64,000 bases of DNA from contig NZ_JBFBOG010000001.1 in NCBI RefSeq assembly GCF_040686855.1, forward strand, positions 310,001 to 374,000, given 5' to 3'. This document shows positions 1 to 9,450 of the stretch, piece after piece. The DNA is from Leifsonia sp040686855 (lineage in GTDB: Bacteria > Actinomycetota > Actinomycetes > Actinomycetales > Microbacteriaceae). Positions within the stretch are counted from its first letter, which is position 1; each line of letters starts with the position of its first letter. Below the pieces are notes generated by a model that ran no database searches, had not been told where the DNA came from, and saw only the letters and a list, made by a program, of their open reading frames with translations. The position numbers and the translations under genes were made by a program.

Positions 1-1
1 C

Positions 2-988
2 GATTCCGAGCTTGGCGCACGTGTTCTCTCTTTCGCGCCCGTCCTTCTGCGCTCAGAAGCAACGTCCTCATCACAGATTGAAAACCTCACTGCGTCCGCG
101 CGTGCCATCTTCTCGGCCGAACTGGGAGCTCGGACAGGGCGAAACGCCGAGCAGATCGCCGCAAACACCCGTGCACTGCAAGCGGCCATCGGTCTATCGG
201 AGAGGCTGACAGCGGATGCCATCACCGAGATGCACGCAGTCCTGATGGCCGAGCAGCCACGTCATACGCCGGGTAAATGGAGGGAGGAGGCGGTCTGGAT
301 CGGCACGCGGTCGGACTCGCCCGTAGGGGCAGAGTTCGTCGCGCCCGGCTACGAGCGCGTTCCTGAGCTGATCGAGGATCTTGTGGCCTTCGCCGACCGC
401 CCTGATCTGCCGCCGCTCATCGCTACTGCAATCGCCCATGCGCAGTTCGAAACGATCCACCCCTTTACCGACGGCAACGGCCGCACCGGACGGGCTCTCG
501 CTCAGGCCATGCTGCGCAATCGCGGCGTGACCCGAAGCATTGCGGTCCCCGTTTCCGCCGGGCTCCTGGCGGATGTCGAGGGATATCACGCCGCTCTTAC
601 GGCCTACCGAGCCGGAGACATCGCGCCGATCATCCGTGCCTTCGCGGACGCATCGTTCCGCGCAGTGGACAACGCGCGGCGGCTGGTAGACGAGATCGAT
701 GTCATCCGCACGGAATGGAATGAACGCCTCACCGCACGACGAGACAGCAACGCTTGGAAGCTGCTGGACATCCTGATCCGCCGACCGGTACTGGACTCCG
801 CGACCGCCGCAGCAGAGCTGGGTGTCAAACAGCCGAACATCTATCCACCGCTACGTGCACTGGTGGACGCAGGCATCCTCAAGTCGAAGGCGGAGCACCA
901 GCTCGGGCCCTTCTGGCGCACTGATGAAGTGCTTTCAGCCGTGGACCGTTTCGCCAAGCGCGCGGGGCGACGCGAGGCCGCCTCCTGA
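2..988 (+). CDS. Fic-family protein adenylyltransferase (5' end outside window)
   Basis: Fic enzymes usually transfer AMP from ATP to a hydroxyl side chain of a target protein. The frame is open from base 2, so the start lies outside the window; 328 residues are visible. The core motif HPFTDGNGRTGR carries the catalytic His and the phosphate-binding loop. Upstream, the segment SSSQIEN (bases 65-85) fits the (S/T)xxxE(G/N) inhibitory helix that lies N-terminal to the Fic core in class II enzymes. The ATG at 230 is therefore internal and would remove this helix. The last 90 or so residues resemble a winged helix (SATAAAELGVKQPNIYPPLRALVDAG), as in many stand-alone bacterial Fic proteins. No antitoxin gene is seen, which suits a self-inhibited enzyme. 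The target is unknown. Confidence 0.9.
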   Translation, partial: DSELGARVLSFAPVLLRSEATSSSQIENLTASARAIFSAELGARTGRNAEQIAANTRALQAAIGLSERLTADAITEMHAVLMAEQPRHTPGKWREEAVWIGTRSDSPVGAEFVAPGYERVPELIEDLVAFADRPDLPPLIATAIAHAQFETIHPFTDGNGRTGRALAQAMLRNRGVTRSIAVPVSAGLLADVEGYHAALTAYRAGDIAPIIRAFADASFRAVDNARRLVDEIDVIRTEWNERLTARRDSNAWKLLDILIRRPVLDSATAAAELGVKQPNIYPPLRALVDAGILKSKAEHQLGPFWRTDEVLSAVDRFAKRAGRREAAS

Positions 989-999
989 TAGCGCACGAA

Positions 1000-1025
1000 G
1001 GCCCGGCCCCTCACGGGACCGGGCC
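1000..1025. terminator. Bidirectional hairpin between fic and ndh
   Basis: A 7-bp stem (GGCCCGG/CCGGGCC) continues after one mismatch into three further G-C pairs and a 4-base loop. It lies between the convergent ends of the Fic gene and ndh. There is no T-run, as is common in high-GC actinobacteria. Confidence 0.6.
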
Positions 1026-1044
1026 CTCACGTGTCAGCGGTCGG

Positions 1045-2457
1045 CTACTTGGCCGAGACCTCTGCGGGCTGCTTCTCGGCGGCCTTCTTGCGGGCCGGGG
1101 CCTTCTTCGCGGGCTCCTCCGGGGCGGCCTCGACGGCCGGCTTCGGGCGGGCGGCGAACTCCTCGAACCCGGCGCGCGGGTTCTGGACGGCCTGCAGCGA
1201 CACGATGTCGCGGCCGAGCCACAGGTTGTTCCACCAGCCCCACAGCACGCGCCACTTGCGCTCCCACGTCGGCATGGCCAGACCGTGGTAGCCGCGGTGG
1301 GCGGCCCAGCCGAAGAAGCCCTTGACGGCGATCTTGCCGGACTGCAGCACGCCGATGCCGACGCCGAGGCCGGCGACCGCGCCGAGGCTCTTGTGGTAGT
1401 ACTGGCGCGGCAGCTCGCCGCGGAGCGTCGCGATGATGTTCTTCGCCATCAGCTTGCCCTGGCGCACCGCGTGCTGAGCGTTCGGCACGCAGTAGCCGCC
1501 GACGCCCGCACCGGTGAGGTCCGGGACGGCGGACACGTCGCCGGCGCCCCACGCGTCCTGGATGATCTCGTCCTCGGTGCCCACGCGGAGGTCGGCGCGG
1601 ACGCGCAGGCGGCCGCGCTCCTCAATCGGGAGGTCCGTGTGGCGCACGACGGTCGGGTTCGCCATGACGCCGGCGGTCCAGACGATCAGGTCGGACTCGA
1701 AGGTCTCGCCGGTCGACAGCTGGATGACGCCGTCCACCGCGCTCTGCAGCTGGGTCTCGAGGTGGATCTCCGCGCCGCGCTCGGCGAGGTTCTTGATGAC
1801 CCAGTGACTGGTCGGCAGCGAGACCTCGGGCATGATCCGGCCCATGGCCTCGATCAGGTGGAAGTGCGTGTCCTCGAAGGCGATCTCCGGGTAGCGCTTC
1901 AGCAGCGCGCTGGCGAAGGAGCGCAGCTCGGCGAAGATCTCGATGCCGGCGAAGCCGCCGCCGACGACCACGACGGTGAGGAGGCGGTCGCGCTCGGGCC
2001 CCGGCGGGAGACCGGCGGCCTTGTCGAAGTTCGTGAGGAGCGTGTCGCGGATGTACACGGCCTCCTCGATGTTCTTCAGGCCGACGGCCTGGTCGGCGAC
2101 GCCCGGGATCGGGAACGTGCGCGACACGGCGCCCGCGGTGACCACGACGATGTCGTACTCGAACTCGTACGCCTCGCCCACGGGCGGCTGGATGGTCGCG
2201 ACCTTGCGCGCGTGGTCGACGTAGGTGACCTTCGCGGTGATGATGTTGGTCGTCTTGAGGTGACGACGGTGCGCGACCACCGCGTGACGCGGCTCGATGG
2301 AGCCCGCCGCGACCTCGGGGAGGAACGGCTGGTACGTCATGTAGGGCAGCGGGTCGACCATGGTGACCTCGGCCTCGCCCGGGCGGAGCTGCTTCTCGAG
2401 CTTCCACGCGGTGTAGAAGCCGGCGTATCCGCCGCCGACGATCAGGATTTTGGGCAC
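1045..2457 (-). CDS. ndh: Type II NADH:quinone oxidoreductase (NDH-2)
   Basis: A single-subunit, non-proton-pumping NADH dehydrogenase that passes electrons from NADH through FAD to menaquinone at the inner face of the membrane. It has the FAD-binding GGGYAG motif at residues 8-13, the NADH-binding GGGFAGIE near residue 166, and the second FAD contact WGAGDVSAVP. The C-terminal region WERKWRVLWGWWNNLWLG is the membrane-facing part, followed by a Lys/Ala-rich tail of about 45 residues. I chose GTG at 2457 because GAGGAG lies 10 bases upstream; a GTG seven codons earlier is less well placed. The gene gives 470 residues, typical for actinobacterial NDH-2. It stands alone and ends against the Fic gene. 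Confidence 0.93.
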   Translation of the reverse strand: MPKILIVGGGYAGFYTAWKLEKQLRPGEAEVTMVDPLPYMTYQPFLPEVAAGSIEPRHAVVAHRRHLKTTNIITAKVTYVDHARKVATIQPPVGEAYEFEYDIVVVTAGAVSRTFPIPGVADQAVGLKNIEEAVYIRDTLLTNFDKAAGLPPGPERDRLLTVVVVGGGFAGIEIFAELRSFASALLKRYPEIAFEDTHFHLIEAMGRIMPEVSLPTSHWVIKNLAERGAEIHLETQLQSAVDGVIQLSTGETFESDLIVWTAGVMANPTVVRHTDLPIEERGRLRVRADLRVGTEDEIIQDAWGAGDVSAVPDLTGAGVGGYCVPNAQHAVRQGKLMAKNIIATLRGELPRQYYHKSLGAVAGLGVGIGVLQSGKIAVKGFFGWAAHRGYHGLAMPTWERKWRVLWGWWNNLWLGRDIVSLQAVQNPRAGFEEFAARPKPAVEAAPEEPAKKAPARKKAAEKQPAEVSAK

Positions 2458-2495
2458 AGTGATGCGTCTCCTCAACACGAAAGTTTGGGCCTACA

Positions 2496-3791
2496 TTACT
2501 CCTTGCTGCGCATCCGCCTGAAATGCGACGACACACCCACGCCGCCGAGGGCGACGAGGACGAGGAAGCCGGCGATCAGAGCGAATGGGAGCCAGAAAGC
2601 GGTGAGGACGCTCCATTGCGGCCAGAACATCTGCGTCCATGGTAGCGCGGGTTCGGGGGTCAGCTTCGCCGGGGCCGGGGCGGCCTGTGCGTTTCCGTCC
2701 GCCGCGGGGGGCGCGGTGGCGCTGGGCGACTGTGCGCGGCGGTGGACGCGGACCCAGTCGGCTAGGTCGCCCATCGGGTTGGCGGTCACGTGCGGGACGT
2801 TCGCACTCACCGCGGCCGCGGCGTCCAGCAGCCCGAATCCGTAGATCGGGCTCGGGACAGCGCCGCCCGCGGGCTTGGCGGTGCGGATGACCCGCTCGAT
2901 CACATCCGGCGCCTTCAGTTCCGGGTGCGCGGCGCGGACCAGCGCGACCGCGCCCGACACCAGCGGTGCGGCGCCGCTCGTGCCCGCCCACTGCACGTAC
3001 CCACCGCCCGGGTTCGCGCCCACCAGCTGCTCGCTCGGGGCGGAGACGCCGATCGTGATGCCCTGCGCAGACGCGTCGAAGCTGGCCTTCCCGGCCCGGT
3101 CCACACCGGCGACGGTGAGCACGCCGGGGACGGTCGCCGGCGCCCCGACCTCGGTGGTGCCGCTCCCCCGGTTGCCCGCGGCCGCCACGATGACGACGTC
3201 GTGGTCGAAGGCGTACTGGAAGGCGTCGTCCCAGCTGGTCGGCCAATCGAGGGTGTTGCGGGTGAGGGACATGTTGATGACCGAGGCGCCGTTGTCGACC
3301 GCCCAGCGCACCGCGTCGGCGATCTGCGTGTCGCTGCCCACCGGTCCCATCGCCTTGCCGAGGGCGACAGAGACCGGGAGGATGCTCGCCTCCGGGGCTG
3401 CGCCGAGCACGCCGTCGCCCGGTCCGGTCCCCCGCCCCGCCAGCAGCGAGGCGACCCAGGTGCCGTGGTTGGCGCTCTCGGCTTCGCCGAGCGGCTTCTG
3501 GCCGTTCGCGGCGCCGACGCCCGAGACGTCCGTGCCGCCGGCGATCGCCCCCGCGAGGTCCGGGACCGAGCCGTCGACCCCCGTGTCGATGACGGCGACC
3601 TTCACCCCGGCGCCGCGGGTGGTGTTCCAGGCCTGCTCGAAACCGTAGTCCTTCAGCCAGTACTCCAGGTCGCGCACCTGGTCGGCGCGCGCGGCGGTCG
3701 CCGGGACGATCGCCGCCGCGAGAGCGAGCGCGGCGACGGCCGCGGTCGCGACGAGGCGCCGCGCCCTGCCGGAAACCGATCCCCCCGTCAC
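2496..3791 (-). CDS. Membrane-anchored subtilisin-like (S8, mycosin-like) serine protease
   Basis: A secreted serine protease held at the outer face of the membrane. A signal peptide (residues 1-36, ending ARA) is followed by the S8 catalytic triad: Asp69 in AVIDTGVDG, His109 in NHGTWVASLLAG and Ser in GTSGAAPLVSG, with oxyanion Asn in VAAAGNRGSG. After a Pro/Ala-rich linker there is one C-terminal transmembrane helix and a short basic tail (HFRRMRSKE). This is the layout of mycosins (MycP), which in ESX/type VII loci mature secretion partners. No ESX gene is present here. It follows DUF501 by 8 bases and is probably its operon partner. The GTG at 3791 is preferred because longer versions run into DUF501 and precede the signal peptide. 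The substrate is unknown. Confidence 0.88.
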   Translation of the reverse strand: MTGGSVSGRARRLVATAAVAALALAAAIVPATAARADQVRDLEYWLKDYGFEQAWNTTRGAGVKVAVIDTGVDGSVPDLAGAIAGGTDVSGVGAANGQKPLGEAESANHGTWVASLLAGRGTGPGDGVLGAAPEASILPVSVALGKAMGPVGSDTQIADAVRWAVDNGASVINMSLTRNTLDWPTSWDDAFQYAFDHDVVIVAAAGNRGSGTTEVGAPATVPGVLTVAGVDRAGKASFDASAQGITIGVSAPSEQLVGANPGGGYVQWAGTSGAAPLVSGAVALVRAAHPELKAPDVIERVIRTAKPAGGAVPSPIYGFGLLDAAAAVSANVPHVTANPMGDLADWVRVHRRAQSPSATAPPAADGNAQAAPAPAKLTPEPALPWTQMFWPQWSVLTAFWLPFALIAGFLVLVALGGVGVSSHFRRMRSKE

Positions 3792-3799
3792 CGCTCCCC

Positions 3800-4315
3800 C
3801 TAGCCGGCGACGTCGATGCGGCACTCGCACACCGCGGGCGACCAGTCGCCGCGGGCCAGCGCCAGATCGCCGATCGGGTTGACGCCCGGGCCGGCTGCCA
3901 GCGCATGCGCGGCGAGCGCGTGCAGGCACTTCACGCGGGACGGCATCCCGCCCGCCGAGATGCCCGCGATCTCCTCGACGACGGCGATGGACTCGCGGTC
4001 GGCGAGGTACTGCTCGTGCGCGGCGGCGTACTGCGCGCGCACCTCCTCATCGTCGGCGAGGAGGTCGTTGTACTCGGTCATCACCTGGGTCGCTTCGAGG
4101 GCGGACATCGCCGCCGTGGCCGCGGGATGCGTCAGGTAGTAGAAGGTCGGGAACGGCGTCCCGTCGTCGAGGCGCGGCGCGGTGGAGACGACGGTCGGGC
4201 GGCCGCACACGCAGCGCGCGGCGATGCCGACGACGTTGCGTGCCGGGCGGCCGAGCTGCTGGGAGACGACGGCGATGTCCTCGTCGGTGACGGGATCGAA
4301 GGGGGGTCTGGTCAT
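3800..4315 (-). CDS. DUF501 family protein
   Basis: A 171-residue protein of the DUF501 family, which is common in actinobacteria and usually sits beside enolase and an FtsB-like gene, as here. The family marks seen are RCVCGRPTVV, PTFYYLTHP, GGMPSRVKCLHALAAHALA and GVNPIGD. The paired and single cysteines (CVC, KCLH, CEC) could bind metal, which is an inference. No signal peptide or membrane segment is present. It starts 7 bases after the FtsB-like gene and ends 8 bases before the protease gene, so the three are probably co-transcribed. Its biochemical role is not established. Confidence 0.85.
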   Translation of the reverse strand: MTRPPFDPVTDEDIAVVSQQLGRPARNVVGIAARCVCGRPTVVSTAPRLDDGTPFPTFYYLTHPAATAAMSALEATQVMTEYNDLLADDEEVRAQYAAAHEQYLADRESIAVVEEIAGISAGGMPSRVKCLHALAAHALAAGPGVNPIGDLALARGDWSPAVCECRIDVAG

Positions 4316-4322
4316 GCGGGTT

Positions 4323-4862
4323 CTACTTCTTCGGTGCGGGATTCGGGGTCGGCGTGGGCGCGGGCGTGGAGCCGGCACCTCCGTCGCCGCTGAGCTGCTG
4401 CGGGGTGGCGTCGGTGAGGCCGGCGCCCATGAACGAGCCGAACAGCGAGCCGACCCAGTCGGTCTGCGTCTTCTGGAGCTTGGAGCTGACCGGCGTGGTG
4501 TCCTGTTTCGCGGCAGGCGGGCGATCGTCGATCACCAGGTAGCTCGTCTCGCCCGGCATCACGTAGTACAGGCGGTCGCGGGCCTGGGCGCGGAGGTAGC
4601 TGGGGTCGTTCCAGCGGGCGCGCTGGTCCTTGAGCGTGTCGACCTGGGCGGCGAGCTGGTCGACGGCGCGCTGCTGGTCGGCGATCTGCTGCCGCTGGGA
4701 GAGGAACGCCTGCACCGTCGGTGCGAGGACGATGACGGCCAGCACGAGCACGCCCATCATCACGAGCGAGAACGCCGAGAAGTGGAGCTGGCGGAGCCAG
4801 CTGCCGGTGCCGCTCGGGCGCGACATGCGCACCGGGACGCGGCGCGTGCGCGGCTTCGGCAT
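4323..4862 (-). CDS. FtsB/DivIC-like septum formation initiator protein
   Basis: A bitopic membrane protein of the septum formation initiator family (FtsB/DivIC), which links the FtsL/FtsQ divisome complex to septal wall synthesis. A basic N-terminus of about 28 residues is followed by a transmembrane helix (LVMMGVLVLAVIVLAPTVQ) and a coiled coil (QRQQIADQQRAVDQLAAQVD) that continues into RARWNDPSYLRAQARDRLYYV, the family signature. The last 60 or so residues are a low-complexity Pro/Thr/Ala extension outside the membrane. A strong Shine-Dalgarno (GGGAGGG) precedes the ATG at 4862. A short hairpin (4877-4891, CGGCTC/GAGCCG) lies just upstream in the leader. In related genomes this gene follows enolase, as here. 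Confidence 0.88.
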   Translation of the reverse strand: MPKPRTRRVPVRMSRPSGTGSWLRQLHFSAFSLVMMGVLVLAVIVLAPTVQAFLSQRQQIADQQRAVDQLAAQVDTLKDQRARWNDPSYLRAQARDRLYYVMPGETSYLVIDDRPPAAKQDTTPVSSKLQKTQTDWVGSLFGSFMGAGLTDATPQQLSGDGGAGSTPAPTPTPNPAPKK

Positions 4863-4960
4863 GTGCCCTCCCGGTTCGGCTCGCGGAGCCGGTCGGCCCC
4901 TTCTCATCGTAGGCGATGCGGGTGGGGCGGCCGGTGGCGCGCCGGGGTGTCGGGATGCGC

Positions 4961-5233
4961 TCAGCCGCCGCCCAGGACGGCGACCAGCCGCACGATGCCG
5001 ACCACCGCGAGGATGCCGCCGCCGAGCGCGAACACGGCGCCGAGCGCCCGCGCATCGCCCGGACGGAACGGCCGGCGCGCATCCTCGTCGGCGAAGAACG
5101 CGGCCGCGCGCCCAGGCCGGACCAGAAGGACGACCCCGAGCACCGTGAACAGCACGGCCAGCGCGAGGAACAGCGCCAACGGCGCCGCCTCGGTCTCCAC
5201 CCGCACCATCCCTCCATTCTGCCGCGCGTCCAT
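4961..5233 (-). CDS. Small two-helix membrane protein, unknown function
   Basis: A 90-residue hydrophobic protein with two predicted membrane helices (PLALFLALAVLFTVLGVVLLV and ALGAVFALGGGILAVVGIVRLVAVL) separated by a charged stretch (FFADEDARRPFRPGD). It lies between enolase and the FtsB-like gene in the same orientation. The start is uncertain: ATG at 5233 gives 90 residues, while ATG at 5209 lies directly after a GGAGGG sequence and GTG at 5206 follows it at 3 bases. I do not recognise a family with a known role. Confidence 0.6.
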   Translation of the reverse strand: MDARQNGGMVRVETEAAPLALFLALAVLFTVLGVVLLVRPGRAAAFFADEDARRPFRPGDARALGAVFALGGGILAVVGIVRLVAVLGGG

Positions 5234-5240
5234 CGCCCGC

Positions 5241-5298
5241 CGAAGTGCAGCTAACTGCGGGCGACACGCCGTGTGCGTGCGCAGGTAGCTGCACTTCG
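5241..5298. repeat. Intergenic palindrome A (shared-core family)
   Basis: Two 19-base arms (5241-5259 and 5280-5298) are inverted copies with one mismatch; the left arm reads CGAAGTGCAGCTAACTGCG. The 20-base loop starts with GGCGACACGCCGTG. The same core appears in palindromes near 37486 and 43296. It lies downstream of enolase and upstream of the small membrane gene. Confidence 0.75.
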
Positions 5299-5328
5299 GG
5301 GATGGATGAGGGCTCCGAGACGGCGAAC

Positions 5329-5353
5329 GGCCCCGGAGCGGAGCTCCGGGGCC
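5329..5353 (-). terminator. Terminator after enolase
   Basis: A perfect 10-bp stem (GGCCCCGGAG/CTCCGGGGCC) with a 5-base loop starts 18 bases past the enolase stop codon. There is no T-run. It probably separates eno from the downstream small membrane and divisome genes. Confidence 0.7.
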
Positions 5354-5370
5354 GTGGCGCGCAGGGCGGG

Positions 5371-6651
<1,281 letters not shown>

Positions 6652-6722
6652 AACTGTCTCCTTGCGTGGTTTTCGTGGGATTCCGAAGACAGTCTAGTGA
6701 GCGGGCGGGCCCGCCGACGCCC

Positions 6723-8015
6723 CTAGCTCAGCGGCTTGAGCTCGAGCGCCGACGCGTCGGCCGTGTCGGCGTTCACGAAGGCGAACGAGCGGAACCCGGA
6801 TGCGGCGGCCCGGTCGAGCACGCCCTTGAGGTTCTTGGCGCGCCGGTCGAGGCGTACCCGCGACCCGCGGGCGATGAGCTCGGACTTGATCGCGACCAGT
6901 CGGTCGAGTGGCACGGCGGGGTCGTAGACGAGCACCACCGACTCCTGCCCGGCGTCCTCCGGCAGTTCGATGAGGTCGACGACGCGCTCGAAGCCGATCG
7001 AGAACCCCGCCGCCGGGACGTCGGTGCCGAGGAAGCGTCCGATCATCCCGTCGTACCGGCCGCCGCCGCCGACCGAGCTGCCGGATCCCGGGTGCGAGAT
7101 CTCGAAGATCGTGCCCGTGTAGTAGCCCATGCCGCGAACGAGCGTCGGGTCGAAGCGCAGGGAGACGCCCGGCGGCAGCGTGTCGAGCGCGTGGGCCAGC
7201 GCTTCCAGGTCGGCAACCGCGTCGGTGTCCATGCCCGACGGCAGGATGCTCGTGATCGCCTGCACGGTCAGCTCGACCCCGCCCTCGGCGAGGTGCGGCT
7301 CCAGGTCGGCCAGGATGCCGCCGAGGACCGCCGCCGCGTCGGCCCCGCCCTCGGCGAGCTCCGCCACGACCCCGTCCGCGCCGATCTTGTCGAGCTTGTC
7401 GATGGAGATGAGCACCTGCGGCCAGCGCGTCTCGTCGAACCCGCAGTACTCCAGCAGGCCGTTCAGGATGCGGCGGTCGTTGATCCGGATGGTGCAGTCC
7501 TGCAGCCCCAGCGCCTCCAGCGCCGCGGCCGTCGCCGTGATCAGCTCGACCTCGGCGAGCCGGGTGCCCTCGCCGATGATGTCGATGTCGCACTGCACGA
7601 ACTGGCGGTAGCGGCCCTTCTGCGGCCGCTCCGCGCGCCACACCGGCGCGATCTGGATGCTCCGGAACACGGGCGGCAGCTCGGCCCGGTGCGACGCGTA
7701 GAACCGCGCGAGCGGCACGGTGAGGTCGAAGCGGAGCCCGAGGTCGGACAGGCTCAGCACGTCGCCGGTCTCGATCGCCGCTGTGAGGTCGTCGCCGTCG
7801 AGCCCGCGCTTGAGGATGCTGAACGACAGCTTCTCGTTGTCGCCGCCCAGCCCCGAGTGCAGCCGCTCGACGTCTTCGACGACCGGGGTCTCGATCTCGT
7901 CGAAGCCGTGCGCGGCGAAGCTGCGCCGGATCACGCCGAGCGCATGCTCGCGGCGGGCTTTCTCGGCGGGGAGGAAGTCGCGCATGCCGCGGGGCGGAGT
8001 GATCGGTGAGGCCAT
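6723..8015 (-). CDS. hisS: Histidyl-tRNA synthetase
   Basis: A class II aminoacyl-tRNA synthetase that charges tRNA-His. It is 430 residues, a normal length. Motifs seen are PRGMRDFLP at the N-terminus, motif 1 around IETPVVED, motif 2 with the Arg in FRSIQIAPVWRAERPQKGRYRQFVQ (shown as FRSIQIAPVWRAERP then QKGRYRQF), the histidine-specific peptide LVRGMGYYTGTIFE, and motif 3 GGGGRYDGMIG followed by GFSIGFERV. The C-terminal domain binds the anticodon. The ATG at 8015 has only a weak Shine-Dalgarno (GGAAG), and the leader is unusually long (about 380 bases to the next gene) and carries a T-box-like motif, which suggests control at the RNA level. Confidence 0.96.
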   Translation of the reverse strand: MASPITPPRGMRDFLPAEKARREHALGVIRRSFAAHGFDEIETPVVEDVERLHSGLGGDNEKLSFSILKRGLDGDDLTAAIETGDVLSLSDLGLRFDLTVPLARFYASHRAELPPVFRSIQIAPVWRAERPQKGRYRQFVQCDIDIIGEGTRLAEVELITATAAALEALGLQDCTIRINDRRILNGLLEYCGFDETRWPQVLISIDKLDKIGADGVVAELAEGGADAAAVLGGILADLEPHLAEGGVELTVQAITSILPSGMDTDAVADLEALAHALDTLPPGVSLRFDPTLVRGMGYYTGTIFEISHPGSGSSVGGGGRYDGMIGRFLGTDVPAAGFSIGFERVVDLIELPEDAGQESVVLVYDPAVPLDRLVAIKSELIARGSRVRLDRRAKNLKGVLDRAAASGFRSFAFVNADTADASALELKPLS

Positions 8016-8088
8016 GCGTCGATTCTTCCACGAAGCCCGGGGACACCTCCCGGGGGGATCGCGACCGAGGGCTCCTGAGGACTAACCT

Positions 8089-8199
8089 GGCCGCGTTGCC
8101 ACCCTGAGGTCGCGGCCGGATCGCGGCTCGGTGGTGTCCTCGCACAGAGGACCTGGCATGAGTCGCATCCGTCCGACCACGGCGCTTGCTCGCTGCCAG
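8089..8199 (-). promoter_or_regulatory. Possible T-box-like leader of hisS
   Basis: On the minus strand, 76 bases before hisS, AGGGTGGCAACGCGG (8105-8091) closely matches the conserved T-box antiterminator sequence AGGGTGGNACCGCG. Upstream hairpins are GTCCTC/GAGGAC (8136-8152) and CTGGCA/TGCCAG (8153-8199). Against this, the bulge would be TGGC, whereas bacterial tRNA-His normally has C73 and would want TGGG; I could not place a clear specifier loop; and GGCCGCG/CGCGGCC (8089-8117) encloses the motif as a competing hairpin. The rest of the 8016-8347 gap holds no gene that I can support. Confidence 0.4.
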
Positions 8200-8347
8200 A
8201 CAAGAGGCCGACAACGCGTCCGCCGGAGACCAGGAGAGCGCCTGACCAGGACGCCTCACCCGAATGGCGAACGGACGCCGGGCGGACGCGCTGCCGGCCA
8301 TCCACCCGCTTCGCCGTCGGGCACGGGCGCGTTGACGCCCACAAAGA

Positions 8348-8366
8348 TTAGGTTAGGCTTGCCTAA
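8348..8366 (+). promoter_or_regulatory. DtxR/IdeR-type iron box
   Basis: TTAGGTTAGGCTTGCCTAA is a 19-base near-palindrome that closely matches the DtxR/IdeR operator (TTAGGTTAGGCTAACCTAA, 17 of 19). It lies 28 bases before the siderophore-binding-protein gene, so iron-loaded DtxR should repress the importer. Confidence 0.85.
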
Positions 8367-8393
8367 ACAAGCCCGCCTTCCCCGAGGAGAACC

Positions 8394-9446
8394 ATGCTCC
8401 CTGTGCCCCGCGCCGCCCGCCGGTCGCGCCTCGCCCTGATCGCTTCCGCGGTCGTCGCCTCCGCCGCCCTCGTGCTCACCGGCTGCAGCGCCGGCGGCGC
8501 GGGATCCGAGACCACGGCCGGCGGCGACTCCGGCGCCTTCCCGGTCACGGTGAAGAGCGCCCTCGGCGACACGACGATCGACGAGAAGCCCACGCGGATC
8601 GCCACCTGGGGCTGGGGAGCGCAGGACATCGTCCTGGCGCTCGGGATCGTGCCGGTCGCGATGCCGAGCTTCAGCTACGGCGGGAACAAGGACGGCGTTC
8701 TCCCCTGGGACGCCGACCGCATCGCCGAGCTGAAGGGCAAGACCCCGCAGCTGCTGAACGCCGACACCGGTGAGGTCCCGTTCGAGGAGTTCGTGCAGGC
8801 GAAGCCGGACGTCATCCTCGCCCCCTACTCCGGCCTGACGCAGACCGAGTACGACACCCTCAGCAAGATCGCGCCGGTCGTCGCCTACCCGGAGAAGCCG
8901 TGGGCGACCAGCTGGCGCGACCAGACCGCGATCGTCGGCAAGGCCCTCGGCCTCACGAAAGAGGCCGACGCCCTGGTGACGAGCACGGAGAAGAAGGTCG
9001 ACGACCTCGCCACGAAGTACCCGGTGATCAAGGACAAGACCTTCTTCTACGCGGCGGCCAACGAGCCCGGCAAGCTGAACGTCTACCGCGCCGAGGACCC
9101 GCGCGTCCAGCTGCTCAACGACCTGGGCCTCAAGAACTCCCCCAGCATCGACGCGCTCGACACCGCGAAGGGCGACGGCAGCTTCTTCTACCAGCTCAGC
9201 AACGAGAACCTGTCCAAGATCGACACCGACCTGCTGGTCATGTACTTCGACAAGCAGTCGTCCGTCGACGCGTTCACCTCCGACCCGCTGGTCGCCGCCA
9301 TGCCGACGATCAAGGAGGGACGCTTCGCCCCGATCGTCGGCGAGTCGTTCGTCGCCGCCACGAGCGCGCCGAGCGTGCTCAGCATCCCGTGGATGCTCGA
9401 CCGCTACGTCCCGGAGCTGGCCAAGGCCGCCGACAAGGTGAAGTAG
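8394..9446 (+). CDS. Iron-siderophore ABC transporter, substrate-binding lipoprotein
   Basis: Captures a ferric siderophore outside the membrane and passes it to the permease pair encoded next. The signal sequence ends in the lipobox LTGC (Cys near residue 29), so the mature protein is a lipoprotein. The body is a FepB/FecB-type (helical backbone) binding protein: TRIATWGWGAQDIVLALGIV near the start, then KPDVILAPYSGLTQTEYDTL and AAMPTIKEGRFAPI. Length is 350 residues, as expected. A strong iron box precedes it. It begins a four-gene operon and ends 4 bases before the first permease. The siderophore type cannot be told from the sequence. Confidence 0.93.
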   Translation: MLPVPRAARRSRLALIASAVVASAALVLTGCSAGGAGSETTAGGDSGAFPVTVKSALGDTTIDEKPTRIATWGWGAQDIVLALGIVPVAMPSFSYGGNKDGVLPWDADRIAELKGKTPQLLNADTGEVPFEEFVQAKPDVILAPYSGLTQTEYDTLSKIAPVVAYPEKPWATSWRDQTAIVGKALGLTKEADALVTSTEKKVDDLATKYPVIKDKTFFYAAANEPGKLNVYRAEDPRVQLLNDLGLKNSPSIDALDTAKGDGSFFYQLSNENLSKIDTDLLVMYFDKQSSVDAFTSDPLVAAMPTIKEGRFAPIVGESFVAATSAPSVLSIPWMLDRYVPELAKAADKVK

Positions 9447-9450
9447 GCGG

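Noticed and set aside
1285..2844. A 519-codon plus-strand frame across ndh
   Set aside because: It lies opposite an NDH-2 gene with clear FAD and NADH motifs and has biased composition typical of an antisense frame.
8161..8340. A possible short gene between hisS and the siderophore operon
   Set aside because: Frames in this stretch are short, lack a ribosome site and give Arg/Pro-rich products; the region is better explained as the hisS leader plus the iron-box promoter.
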